Positions 47,896 to 58,099 of a DNA stretch of 64,000 nt are shown here, piece after piece. The notes beneath the pieces are model-generated. The model was not told where the DNA came from and did no database searches. It worked only from the letters and a program-made list of their open reading frames with translations. The DNA is from Rhynchopus sp. YZ270_cl-10 (lineage: Eukaryota; Euglenozoa; Diplonemea; Diplonemida; Diplonemidae). The stretch covers positions 806,001 to 870,000 of the forward strand of contig OZ037884.1 in NCBI GenBank assembly GCA_964035575.1, given 5' to 3'. How positions within the stretch are numbered: position 1 is the stretch's first letter; every line of letters starts with the position of its first letter. Position numbers and translations under genes: made by a program.

Positions 47896-48274
47896 ACTTT
47901 TTTTTAATATTTGGTGTGATCACCAAACCGATTCTCCGTGGTTCTCCCTCCGGGTTGTCCGCACCCCTGAATCGCACCAAAATTGTCTTTATCATTTCTC
48001 TTCCCCTGTCCCTTTGCTGAATAGTATCTTTTTGGTGGGTGTGCACAGGAGACGTATACCCGTCTTCTTCGCCATCTTTCCTTTTCTTTTCCCCTTCAAA
48101 ATCCTTTCGATGTCTGTTGACAGCGTGAGCAGTTTCTTCCACCGTCTTTTTTTTCTCTTTTCCCTCTCTCTTTCTCTCTCTTTCTCTCTTTTTCTCTTTT
48201 GCTCTTTTTTGGAAAGGTCGATCCTATCCAATGAACAATAACGAAAAAAAGTAGAAACAAAAAACCGTTCTCTA

Positions 48275-48369
48275 ACCACCTGAATTTTTGGCACTCCGAT
48301 CGCAACTTCCTCCAAACAACCCAAGGCAAATGCCAAACACCGCCACACTCGGGGCCAAAATCAGGTGGT
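48275..48369. mobile_element. CCACCTGA short element, copy D, with TCTA target duplication
   Basis: 95 bp from ACCACCTGAATTTTT to AAAATCAGGTGGT, flanked by TCTA on both sides (48271-48274 and 48370-48373). The interior (CCGATCGCAACTTCCTCC...) is unrelated to copies A-C and only the termini are conserved. Confidence 0.7.
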
Positions 48370-49329
48370 TCTATGTGCGCAATGAGAACCATTATATTTT
48401 ACTTAGCATTTTTGAGGTGACTAAGCGCAAAAGGCTTAGGTTTGTCATCTTTACAAAAAAAAAAAAATGTTTTCTTTAATTTGTAATCTGTACCCTTTTG
48501 CTGTGTGTGCCCCGGAGACACATTCATCAAGTTTTCCCTTCTTTATTGAACACTCCCATGCCATGCTCTTTTCTCTATGTACGTTGCCCTTTGGTTTCCT
48601 CTAATAAGCACCCACACGACGCTTGTAATGACATGACAATCAAAGTGTTGCAAGCACAATAATAAAGAACATTTTGTGTTATCGTTAACTGCTTTGTATA
48701 GTGGAGCACACTCTAAGGTGGCTATACACTAATCCAACCAAGTTTTCAATAAAGCACATTTTGTGTTCACGATACCTTGCTTGTAAAGTGTGTTGTGTGT
48801 CATGTCATGTCAAGCGTCGTCGTGTCCCCAGAAGCATTCCCCCATCCCAGACGAACCCTCCCTTTTCCTTGCGCACACACGGTACCTCATGTTTATGTAC
48901 GGCGCTGTGGTTGTGTGGTATCCCATTGACAATGTTGTGGACTCCACGGTACAGTCTACACTTGGAAGGCAAGTGACACACAAATAGCAAACACCCCCCT
49001 TTCCCTTTGAAAAGCAAATGATTTTATTTTTCCCCAAAAAAAAGGTAAAATATGTTTGTGTGTGTGTGTTTTGAAAGTCAATGTCCGTCCATAAGGGGTC
49101 AAAAAAAAAAGCAACAACGTGACAAGGTACAGCGGGTTGTCAACACACATCTGTGCACACAGCACTGTAGTGTAAATTGGAGTCCCCCCTTTTTCTATTG
49201 TTTACACACTACTTTGTGTGAGCGGAAAGTGCCACGTCGTTCACCATGAGGGAAGCGGCAGGTGACACTTTTTCTTCTCTCGCAAATACTTCTCAAATTA
49301 TAAGGCACGTTTTTTTTTCTCTTTGTGGG

Positions 49330-49466
49330 AAGGGTGCATTTAGTGCACCCTATGATGCCTTTCTGTTCAGTAGAATAGAAAGTATATGAAATAGTTTCTT
49401 TGTGCTTTCATCACGCGAAAAGGGGGCATCGTGAGGTGCCTGTATCAACTCTTTTTTGTTTTTTTT
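49330..49466 (+). repeat. W module followed by degraded Y module
   Basis: W: GTGCATTTAGTGCACCCTAT, then CAGTAGAATAGAAAGTATATGAAATAG. Y: CATCACGCG...GGCATCGTGAGGTGCCTG and a T run. W relatives lie at about 22088, 24255, 50125 and 62283. All share a GCACCC box, a TTTAGAAAAG-like hairpin and TATATGAAA. Confidence 0.55.
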
Positions 49467-50047
49467 TTACTTTTTTTTTTTTTATGCGACTCAAAAAAAA
49501 TGGAGTTTTGTTGCTCAGAGGTGGGCGACTATATACTTCAACCATTTTATCAAAAAAAATCCGTTTTTTTTTCCCTATCTTATTTCCAATCAACTCTAGC
49601 CGGTAACCGCGAAATCTCAAAAAAAAAATCTAATCATTCCACCCCCCTCTAAGTGGCCGACAAAATAAATAAATCTCAGCCATCTCTTTCAATTGTGCCT
49701 GCACCCCAGAAGTGTCTGCACAATTATTCAAATATAAAAAAAAGTCAAAATTTCATGTTCTCTCTTTTTGGCTGTCTTCTTTTTTGCACCTGAAAACCCT
49801 GTCTTTTTTGGCAGGTGTGGGGGGTTTTCCCCCAAGGGTATTCAAGCAAAAAAGCAGCAGTTATTCGCATTTTTTACATAAGTTGTTGTTTTGTACACCC
49901 CCCTGATCTGATTGGTTCACATACCATCCCACGCAAGGGGGGTGATGCTTAGACCCATATCCATAATTAGCAAACTCGGTTTATCGAAGTACACTGTCGC
50001 TGCTGGCTTTGTATTTCAAAAAAAAAAATTGCATTTCATTGTATCGT

Positions 50048-50195
50048 GATAACCCCCGCGGAGTGTCAAATGCCTGCATCCCGGAGGCGTTTTGCACATA
50101 TCAACTTCACTTTTTTTAAAAAAAAGCAAGGGTACATTTTTCGCACCCCCTTTGCCTTCTTTTCGTTTAGAAAAGACAGCATATGAAATAACATA
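50048..50195 (+). repeat. X module followed by W module
   Basis: X: GATAACCCCCGCGGAGTGTC, ATGCCTGCATCCCGGAGGCG, TTTTGCAC, TCAACTTCAC and T run, slightly diverged. W starts at about 50125 (GCAAGGGTACATTTTTCGCA) and ends GCATATGAAATAA. The pair shows these families occurring side by side. Confidence 0.6.
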
Positions 50196-50720
50196 TCAAA
50201 TTCACTTTGTATTTCAAATCGCATTTTATCAAAAAAAAAGGTGTGTCTGTTCTTGTGTTCTCTGTTCGCTTTTTCTCTCTCTTCTTTTACGTCTTATACT
50301 TTTTATCAAAACATCACTTTCCATTCTCCTGGGGTTCCTCTTAGAGTACCTTCGTCTTGGACAAAAATCCACTATTTTTTCCCTCCCATCTTAAAAAATG
50401 ATGTGTTGACATTCCCCCATGTGATGCCATCATGTCTGCGTCGTTCAAGCTTCCTGTGTTCGTTCCTCTCTGTGTTGTCATATGCAAGAGACTGTGTATG
50501 CCCTTTTGCGTACAGATCTTCGAAGCTTCTCCTTTTTGTAAGGTGACCCAGCACTCCGGTTCATCTTATAAACTTTTGTTCGTATCAACTTCACTGTTCT
50601 TTTTGATGCGTCCTTTTTCACGGGGTGCATTTTTTTTCCCCTTTTTGCAAATGCATTTTTGACATTTGAAATGTGACTCTCAATCTTTTGATGAAGTCCG
50701 AGAGACTTTGTCGTACCTTA

Positions 50721-51577
50721 GGGCAGAACAACTTTTTATTTTGGTTCTCGTTATTTGGGGATCCCAAAATCGTGCGCGCGTGCGCAAATAATAAGTTCTT
50801 TCACTGAAAATAAGTTTTTTGAAAACTTGGTTGTATTGGTGTGTAGCCACCCTTGAGTGTGCTCCACTATGGGGTGGCTACACGCTAAAGTTTCGCTAAA
50901 GTTTTTTTTGACGAAGTAGTTTCAGGAACAATGAGGGGTTGGCAGACCTGAGGGGTTGGGTTGGTTACAGGGATTAAATTTTCACGACTTTTCTTCGGTA
51001 CAGTTTTGCACATGCTTTTTCGGGGCCCATCTCTAAAAGGGTCACACAGGGTATACCTAACTCAGTAGTCCCCTGGCCCCGGCCCCGTCCGGATGCTGAA
51101 AACATGAAAGTGCTCGAAAACACCGGCATTTGCATTTTCGGAATCCGTCCGTTGTGTGATGGGGTCAATTTGCCGAAATGGACAAGTTCTTGGTTTTGGT
51201 CAAAATCCGTGTAAAGAGGGCCAAGTAAATACCACAACCCAGATTTTCTCACCCTGATGCTGAAAACATGAAAATGCCCGAAAACACCGGCATTTGCATT
51301 TCCGGAATCCGCCCGTTCTGTGGTGGGGGATATACAGAAAAATGGACACAATTTCAGTGACTAAAATTTTCACAAAATATGAACCCATACCCAAATGGGT
51401 AAAGGCAGCCAAACTTCTTGAGCTTACCTGTCTTACGGTCGTCATCCCCTTGTACTCTACAGCACCCCGTCCCCCTTGTACTGGTCAAAACTTATTCTCC
51501 AAAAACTTATTTTCCCCCCAAATCTCAAAAAAAGGTGCGCGCGCAAACGAGAACCAAAATATAAAGTTGTTCTGCCC
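50721..51577. mobile_element. 857-bp PIF/Harbinger-like non-autonomous element
   Basis: Terminal inverted repeats start GGGCAGAACAACTTT and continue ATTTTGGTTCTCGTT on both ends with one difference. TTA trinucleotides flank both ends, the target duplication typical of PIF/Harbinger. Inside lie a reversed repeat V copy (50821-50865) and two copies of a CTGAAAACATGAAARTG / ACACCGGCATTTGCATTT block (about 51088 and 51262). No transposase is visible. Confidence 0.75.
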
Positions 51578-51610
51578 TTATCAACTTTTATTATTATCTT
51601 TATGATGTGT

Positions 51611-51728
51611 CCACCTGATTTTTACCCCGCGTATAGGCGCGTATAGGCCCGGACAGGCCAGTATAGGCCAAACCCCACCCATTTTCCCCAGCCTTTACGT
51701 GCCTTTACGCGGGGTAAAAATCAGGTGG
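51611..51728. mobile_element. CCACCTGA short element, copy E
   Basis: 118 bp with the best-preserved arms: CCACCTGATTTTTACCCCGC on the left and its complement on the right (over 20 bp). The interior has GCGTATAGGC / AGTATAGGCC repeats unrelated to the other copies. TGTGT occurs on both flanks and may be the target duplication. Confidence 0.75.
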
Positions 51729-52144
51729 TGTGTGCATGGGAGGACACATTCATCTTTTCTTGTTTCTTCGTTGCATTCAAAGGTTACCAGAAGGCTTTGG
51801 GTGTTTATCTTGCTAAAAAGATTTGCTTTTTTGCCTTCTCTGTGCCGCCTCGCTCCTGATTGTAAGGAGTGTCGTGAAGGTAGTGTGTTATTTTGCTTGT
51901 TCGTTTTTGTTTGCACTGTCAAACGTTTCAGTTGTATTCTTTTTTCTTGTCTTTTTTTCTCTTTTTTTTTTGCTTCGTTTGTGTATCGCAGTGCTGCTGT
52001 GTGTTTGAACAAATAACTAATAGGGATGGGTAATTCTTGCAAGGTGCATCGCAGTGCAGAATATGGGTCCCAAAAGTGTGTGTATGTGTGTTTGAAGGCA
52101 GTTGTGGCTTGCTCCTAAGAGCAAGGCATCGTCCACGATGTGTA
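51729..52144. other. Intergenic
   Basis: T-rich spacer. Nothing supportable except a fragment GTGTGCATGGGAGGACACATTC, which resembles the start of the block near 48030. No gene is supported. Confidence 0.4.
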
Positions 52145-52318
52145 TGGTATTGTGTGCAATGCAAAAGAACATTAAAAAAGGGCTCGTCCTCTCTTCCCTT
52201 CTATCTTGTTCTGGTGTCCCAAAATATAAAAAAATAACCACTTCCCAACCACAGAGAAGCTGCGCCCATAGAACTGGATGCAGCAAAAGGGACGATCAAT
52301 ACAACGACTAACAAAATG
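52145..52318 (+). promoter_or_regulatory. Conserved upstream block of gene 4 with an abortive start
   Basis: About 170 bases, from TGGTATTGTGTGCAATGCAA to AACGACTAACAAAATGCC, recur at 63796-63966 with high identity, ending in both cases at an ATG. Here the ATG at 52316 opens only eight codons (MPHRASVA, then stop), 222 bp before the gene 4 start. At 63964 the ATG opens a signal-peptide-like frame. The block is a good candidate for a shared promoter/5' leader; the short frame would then be an upstream ORF or a dead start. Confidence 0.55.
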
Positions 52319-52537
52319 CCTCACAGGGCCAGCGTTGCATGATTGACGTCCGCCTCCCTCTATGCACCGGATCAGACACCTAAGGTCCAAACTGTTTACG
52401 AGAGGGCTTCTTTTTATTGTATTTTAAGCCTTTCTTTTTCCAAATCACTCCAAAAAAAAAAAATTCACACTTCCAGGTCTTTTCTTTTCACTGATTTCTT
52501 GTCATTAATTTGACTCTCATTCTATCTTTTTTGAATA

Positions 52538-55500
52538 ATGCGCAACAGAACACCCCTACTCTTATCTCTCCTCCATCTCTTCCTTGGTTATGCGAACTCA
52601 TCCGCCACCATGCCCTCAGAGCTTTGCTGCAACTTTCAAGGATATCGTTATTGCGTTCACCCCGAGAGTTACGACCCGGATACCAAAATCGCTTTATTGA
52701 GCGACCCCTCTGATGGCCTATGCTTTAAGTACACAGAGGGGGAACGGGGGTTGGGGAAGATGGAGTGTGGAGATGGTGCATTGCGCTTTAAATACGATTC
52801 ACCCGAGGCGTCAATGATTTTGGCCATTGGAACAACGGGGTTTAGTGGAGAAATGTGTTTGGAAGGCTGGAGAAATGCGGGGCTCAATCTATGGGAATGC
52901 GATTCACCGAACAAAGCGAAGCAGACCTTCTTCAAAACATACCGTACACACTACCAATGGCCCTGCGCGAAGCCTGCTGTTGGAAATACCAATGCAGAAC
53001 AGTGTGTTTGCGCTCCTCAACAGGATAAACTATATGGTCAGGTAGGACCGAAATTTTCGTCATACCAAACCTGCCTTGCAGGGAGAGTCCGAGGGTCTCT
53101 TGGTGGACGTACCTTAACTTCGATGCGTCCTGAGAATATGTGTAATGGACAACCAATTGAAATGGTATCTCTCGCTGATTGGACTGATGAGAATTCGATG
53201 TTTGTTCATTGGGTGGAGGATACCGAGAATTTTCAGTCTGCCGCGAGCTATATCAATAAGGTCTCCTTTGTTGATGGTGAGGCAAAGTTGACGGCGCAAA
53301 TTAAACTGTCCGGTTGCGTGCAAGGTGGTGGGATTACAAGGGGGAAGGGTGATACAGTAGTGGTCCTTTGCGCGGAGCATGTGGATTGGGATGGGAAGCT
53401 GCACCTCAAATTCTCTGAGGTATCGTCCGACCTTTCGTCCGAGGTGCGTCGCTTCAGCGCACTCCCTGAAGACTGTCATGACGGAGATTGCGAAGGGTTT
53501 TACAAAATGCAGGGAGGCGCTGATTTCAGGCACGTTGCATACATCCCTACCAAGAATTGGTACGTTTCGTGGACCGGTGCTGGGTGGGGTAGCCACGTGG
53601 CGGATACGATGCGTATGTTCGATGTTACCACCACTGCGTTTGTTCCTGGTGCAGGAGATGACTGGGCCTGTATGAACGGTCACACAGAAACAGGTAGAAT
53701 GGTGTACAACGCGGACCTCGATGAGTTGGGTGCGCTGTGCTCCTCGGATACCGGGGGTGAATGCACCGACCCTGCGGATTCCAAGCAAGCCTGCGATGCT
53801 ACGAACACATACAAGAATGGGATGACCTACCGTACGCACGTCCAAGATGGTAAGGTAGGCCCCATCACGCTGGCCCCGTTCAGCAACGTCTGGAGCCAAG
53901 CGATCAGCGGTTGGATCGGCGACATCGTGCCCTGTGCAGATGGGTTTGCGATTGTGTGGGTCGGGCCTGATGGGGTGGGGACGACCTTTGCGGACGACAC
54001 GAATGATGTGGGGTTTATGCGCATCAAGGCTGATGGCAGCATTATTGTCAAGAAGTGGGTTGTCGGCAAGACCACCGCCACACGCGAACGCAGTGCAAAG
54101 CTTGCGAAGCTGGGGACAGGCAACTGCGACCGCTTCCTCCTCGGCTGGGGTGAGATGGCGGCAGATCTCTACTATCCACAGAAGTACCAACTTGTTGAGA
54201 TCGACGGCAACGGTGACCAGCTGACCGCACCCATAGACGTGACCACCTCAGCACAGTGGGCCGAGGAGACCATGTGGACGACCATGACCAACGGCGACGT
54301 TGCCTGGGCACATACCTGGAGGCGCAATGCAGATGGTTCCCCCAGCGTGGTTGGGAAGTCGCAGTTCGGCGCTGCTGCGGGAAAGACCTGCACCTACGAT
54401 GGGAACGGCTACGGCTACTCATGGGGCTCCGACCCAACGCAGCCAGGACGGAGGTTTCACACCAATGAAGCGTTCATGATGCGGTACAAGGCGGACGTCA
54501 CGACTGCAGCACCGCCGACACCGGCACCACCAGGGAGCACAGAGGTGCCGACAACAGACGTGCCACCCACAGCAGTTCCGTCCACAGTAGCGCCGCTGAC
54601 GAATGCACCAGCAACGGATCCGCCAGCAACATCTGCACCTGCAACTGACGCACCAGCAACTGAAGTGCCAGCGACTGATGCACCCGCAACTGACGCACCT
54701 GCGACGGAAGCACCGGCGACTGCTTCTCCCACTACACTTCCAGCACAACCGACGTTCGCACCAGCAACCTCTGCACCTGCAACTGACGCACCAGCTACCG
54801 ATGCACCAGCAACATCTGCACCCGCTACTGATGCACCTGCGACTGACACACCTGTGACGGAAGCACCTGCGACTGCTTCTCCCACTACACTTCCAGCACA
54901 ATCGACGTTCGCACCTGCGACTGATGCACCTGCCACAGATGCACCCGCAACTGAAGCACCCACAACTGACGCAGCAACTGACGCACCAACTACCGATGCG
55001 CCAGTAACTAATGCACCTGCGACTGCTTCTCCCACTACACTTCCAGCGCAATCTACGTTCGCACCTGACACTGTTGCACCAGCAACTGACGCACCAGCTA
55101 CCGATGCACCTGCGACGGAAGCACCGGCGACTGCTTTTCCCACAACACTTCCAGCACAATCAACGTTCGCACCTGACACTGAGGTGCCTGCAACTGACGC
55201 ACCAGCAACATCTGCACCTGCGACGAGCATTCCTCCAACAGCAGCACCTGCAACTGGTGCACCTGCCACAGATGCACCTGCAACGACTGTTCCTGTCACA
55301 CTTGTTCCTGGTTCAACTGCTGCACCTGCAACTAGTGCACCTGCCACCTCAGCACCTGCCACTGCTGCACCAGCAACTGATGCACCCGTAACAGACGCAC
55401 CGGCGACTGCTGCACCTGCTACTGACGCGCCTGCCACAGACGCACCTGCAACTGACGCACCAGCTACCGATGCACCTGCGACTGCTTCCCCCACGGCACT

Positions 55501-57947
55501 TCCGCCACTATCAACGTTTGCACCTGACACTGACGCACCTGCCACGGACGCACCGGCGACTGATGCACCTGCGACTGCTTCCCCAACGGCACTTCCGCCA
55601 CTTGCAACATTCGCACCTGCTACCGATGCACCAGCAACTGATTCGTCCTCAACTGACGCGCCGGTGACGGCTTCCCCCACGTCTCTTCCCGCTGGAGAGA
55701 TGTTTACAGATGCACCTGCAACAAGTGTTCCTGCCACACTGGCACCAGGGTTCACAACTGTACCTGTTACAGGAGCACCTGCAACAACAACGCCTGAAAC
55801 TAGCGCACCTGCTACCACTGTCCCAGCAACATATGCACCTGCAACAACTGTTCCTGCCACACTTGTTCCTGGTTCAACTGCTGCACCTGCAACTAGTGCA
55901 CCTGCCACCTCAGCACCTGCGACGAGCAGCCCTCCAACAGCAGCACCTGCAACAACTGTTCCTGTCACACTTGTTCCTGGTTCGACTGCTGCACCTGCAA
56001 CTAGTGCACCTGCCACCGCAGCACCTGCAACGACTGTTCCTGCCACACTTGTTCCTGGTTCGACTGCTGCACCTGCAACTGGTGCACCTGCCACCTCAGC
56101 ACCTGCCACTGCTGCACCTACCACAGATGCACCTGCAACAACTGTTCCTGTCACACTTGCACCTGCCAGTGCTGCGCCAGCAACATCTGCACCTGCAACT
56201 AGTGCACCTGCCACCTCAGCACCTGCCACTGTTTCACCAGCAACATCTGCACCTGCGACGAGCATCCCTCCAACAGCAGCACCTGCAACAAATTCCCCTG
56301 TCACGTCAGCCCCACAGACTACGCCGTCTACTGTGGTTCCACGCACGAGCACAGCACCAGCCACAAGGCCGCCCACAACATCTGCACCAAGGACACTGTT
56401 GCCACCACCACCGCCCAGGACACGCGCACCACCCAGGACACGCACTCCGAGTGTGCCGCGCACACCTGTGCCGACTCCGGTATGTCTGCACTGCCCGCTT
56501 CCCACACTGTTTTATGCAACACTTTAATCAACACACACAGGGAAGACGCACGCCTTCGCCACGGGGCATCCCCGTGCCAGTGCCGGTGAGTGCGTCGCCT
56601 GCCACACAGGTGCCGGGTGTGGGTGGAGGTGTGGGTGTGACAGGCATCCCCGCCACTGGGAACCCAACAGTGCCCGTGAGGACAAACGCACCGTCGATCG
56701 AGAAGGTGTTCAAGTTCAAGCTCCTGCGTGTGACGATCACGCGTGGGTGGTGGAAGCTGAGCCTGACTGTCGGGACTGTGACGGAGGGTGGAGGGTCGAG
56801 AGGCGGGTCGACGTCGGTGCAGGTGTCGTTGACGACAGGGTCTGTGCTGCCGAGGCTGGTCTTCAGCCCTCTGAGCACTGCGGGCTTTGCTTACATCCGT
56901 GATGCGCTGTCTGAGGTGGGTGGCGAGGCGTGGCGCATGTCGTACTACAACCGGATGTCGTTCTCGGTGTTTGTGCCGAGGTCGCTGGGCTACCGTGCTT
57001 CGGGGAAGGACAGGAACATGGTTGTGATTCTGCGGACACGGAGCCCGACGGCAGACAGCAGCACAGTGGGCGCGGGTGGGCTGACCTTCCTGCACAGGTA
57101 CCGTGTGCCGTACACAGGTGGCTGGCACAAGGTGATTGTGGACCCGCACCCAGACGTGATCACGGAGCGCTCGCTGCCTGCGGGCAGGGGCGACTTCGGG
57201 AGTGTGACGAACCCTCTGCAGGAGTCTGGGCTGGTGGGCCACGACTGCTACTTCGACTACGTGACACAGCTGCAGGTTGGGTTTGAGACAACAGGGACGT
57301 CGGACCGTGCGGGTGCAGCACAGCAGGACACGGCTGTGGAGTGGCAGATTGAGGACCTGCTGCTGTACCGCCAGGAGCACATGGAGAACGAGGAGGCGGT
57401 GTACGGGCTGAGCGGGTCGGCGTGGAAGCACCCCACCACTGGGGGTGTGTCGTTGAAGATGGCGTGGTCGCGCAACAAGGACGACGCTGCCACTGCACAC
57501 GAGGTGCGCTATGCCTACACGAGCGTGCACACGACCGGGTATGCGGCAGCTTCGTACATCGGGCTTGTCCGCCCTGTCGACACGCTCTTTGCTATGTCTG
57601 CTTCAGACATGGCGTCGCAGCTGCCGCCCGCACCTCTGGGTGCCACAAGCATCTTTGTTGCGGTGCGTCCTCAGGGGAGCACGACGTTCACAGAAGTTGA
57701 GCTTCCTCTGCAGACGGGCGACGTCGAGGGGTCTACTCCGCCAACACCTCACACGTCCACGGCACCTGCATCGGACACAAGCCTGGAGAGCACGACCATA
57801 GCCGTGATCGTCATCCTCAGTGCAGTCGGGATATGCACAGTGGCGTTCCTCCTGGCATGCTCCCACGTCAGCAAGAAGAAGAAGCAGAAGAGACTCGACG
57901 AAGCCAACCAGCTGCAGTGCTCTGCCTACTCCGATGCCTCCGTTTGA
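52538..57947 (+). CDS. Gene 4: membrane-anchored propeller-like mucin-like protein
   Basis: Exons 52538-56479 and 56541-57947 give about 1,782 residues. A clear signal peptide (RTPLLLSLLHLFLGYANS) leads. A Cys-rich region to about residue 160 includes MCLEGW...LNLWECDSPNKAKQTF, which weakly resembles a ricin-type lectin repeat. From about 190 to 640 there are repeated blade-like segments (IVPCADGFAIVWVGPDG, RHVAYIPTKNWYVSWTGAG, DRFLLGWGEMAADLYYPQKY) typical of a beta-propeller or lectin-like head. No catalytic motif was recognised. The stalk (about 650-1314) is a mosaic of ATDAP, TASPTTLPAQSTFAP, gene 2-like and gene 3-like units. Exon 2 is nearly identical to gene 3: constant membrane-proximal domain, one transmembrane helix, basic tail ending SDASV. 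It is probably a surface adhesion or binding protein sharing the anchor of the astacin proteins. Confidence 0.88.
54590..56479 (+). repeat. Mosaic stalk repeat in gene 4
   Basis: ATDAP-type units with ASPTTLPAQSTFAP spacers come first. A stretch at about 55620-55850 matches gene 2 (18960-19180, including PAGEMFTDAPATSVPATLAP) almost base for base. The part from about 55850 matches gene 3 blocks (TTVPATLVPGSTAAP). The stretch 56040-56230 is identical or nearly so to 41160-41350. Confidence 0.88.
56480..56540 (+). other. 61-nt spliceosomal intron of gene 4
   Basis: Same donor, acceptor, length and phase as in genes 2 and 3, with a single base difference (CCCGCTTCCC instead of CCCGCTGCCC). Retention again terminates after FYATL. 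Confidence 0.9.
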
Positions 57948-57992
57948 GACCTGCACGCTGGGTTCTTGTATTCCAAACACAAAATAGCCTTA

Positions 57993-58035
57993 CCGGCCGC
58001 GTACATCTTACGCGACGTACTATGTACGCGGCCGG
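57993..58035. mobile_element. 43-bp palindromic insertion with TA duplication
   Basis: CCGGCCGCGTACA pairs with TGTACGCGGCCGG around a 17-base loop. TA flanks it on both sides (57991-57992 and 58036-58037). The homologous 3' flank of gene 3 (CCTTAGTCTC at 43091) has a single TA and no insert, so the empty site is present in the window. It is compatible with a Tc1/mariner-type minimal MITE. Confidence 0.75.
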
Positions 58036-58099
58036 TAGTCTCCTAGTCCTTTGCATTGTGGAATTCATATGGGTCAGTCCATAAACCCCCCCCCCCCCC

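Larger units (their letters stand above)
47896..50720. other. Intergenic: short repeat modules
   Basis: No gene is supported. Content: a block at about 48015-48145 that recurs, split, at about 63008-63080 and 63635-63730 (shared GTCTGTTGACAGCGTGAGCAGT); the CCACCTGA element copy D; a Z module (about 48415-48470); repeat V copy 3 (48699-48747), flanked by near-duplicate AATAAAGMACATTTTGTGTT sequences; W-Y modules at 49330-49466; an X remnant near 49690; X then W at 50048-50195; and a Z module near 50539. Confidence 0.5.

Noticed and set aside
1387-57947. Kinetoplastid-like gene cluster (all genes on one strand, nearly intronless)
   Set aside because: Three genes have ordinary cis-spliced introns, spacing is many kilobases, and no spliced-leader acceptor pattern was visible.
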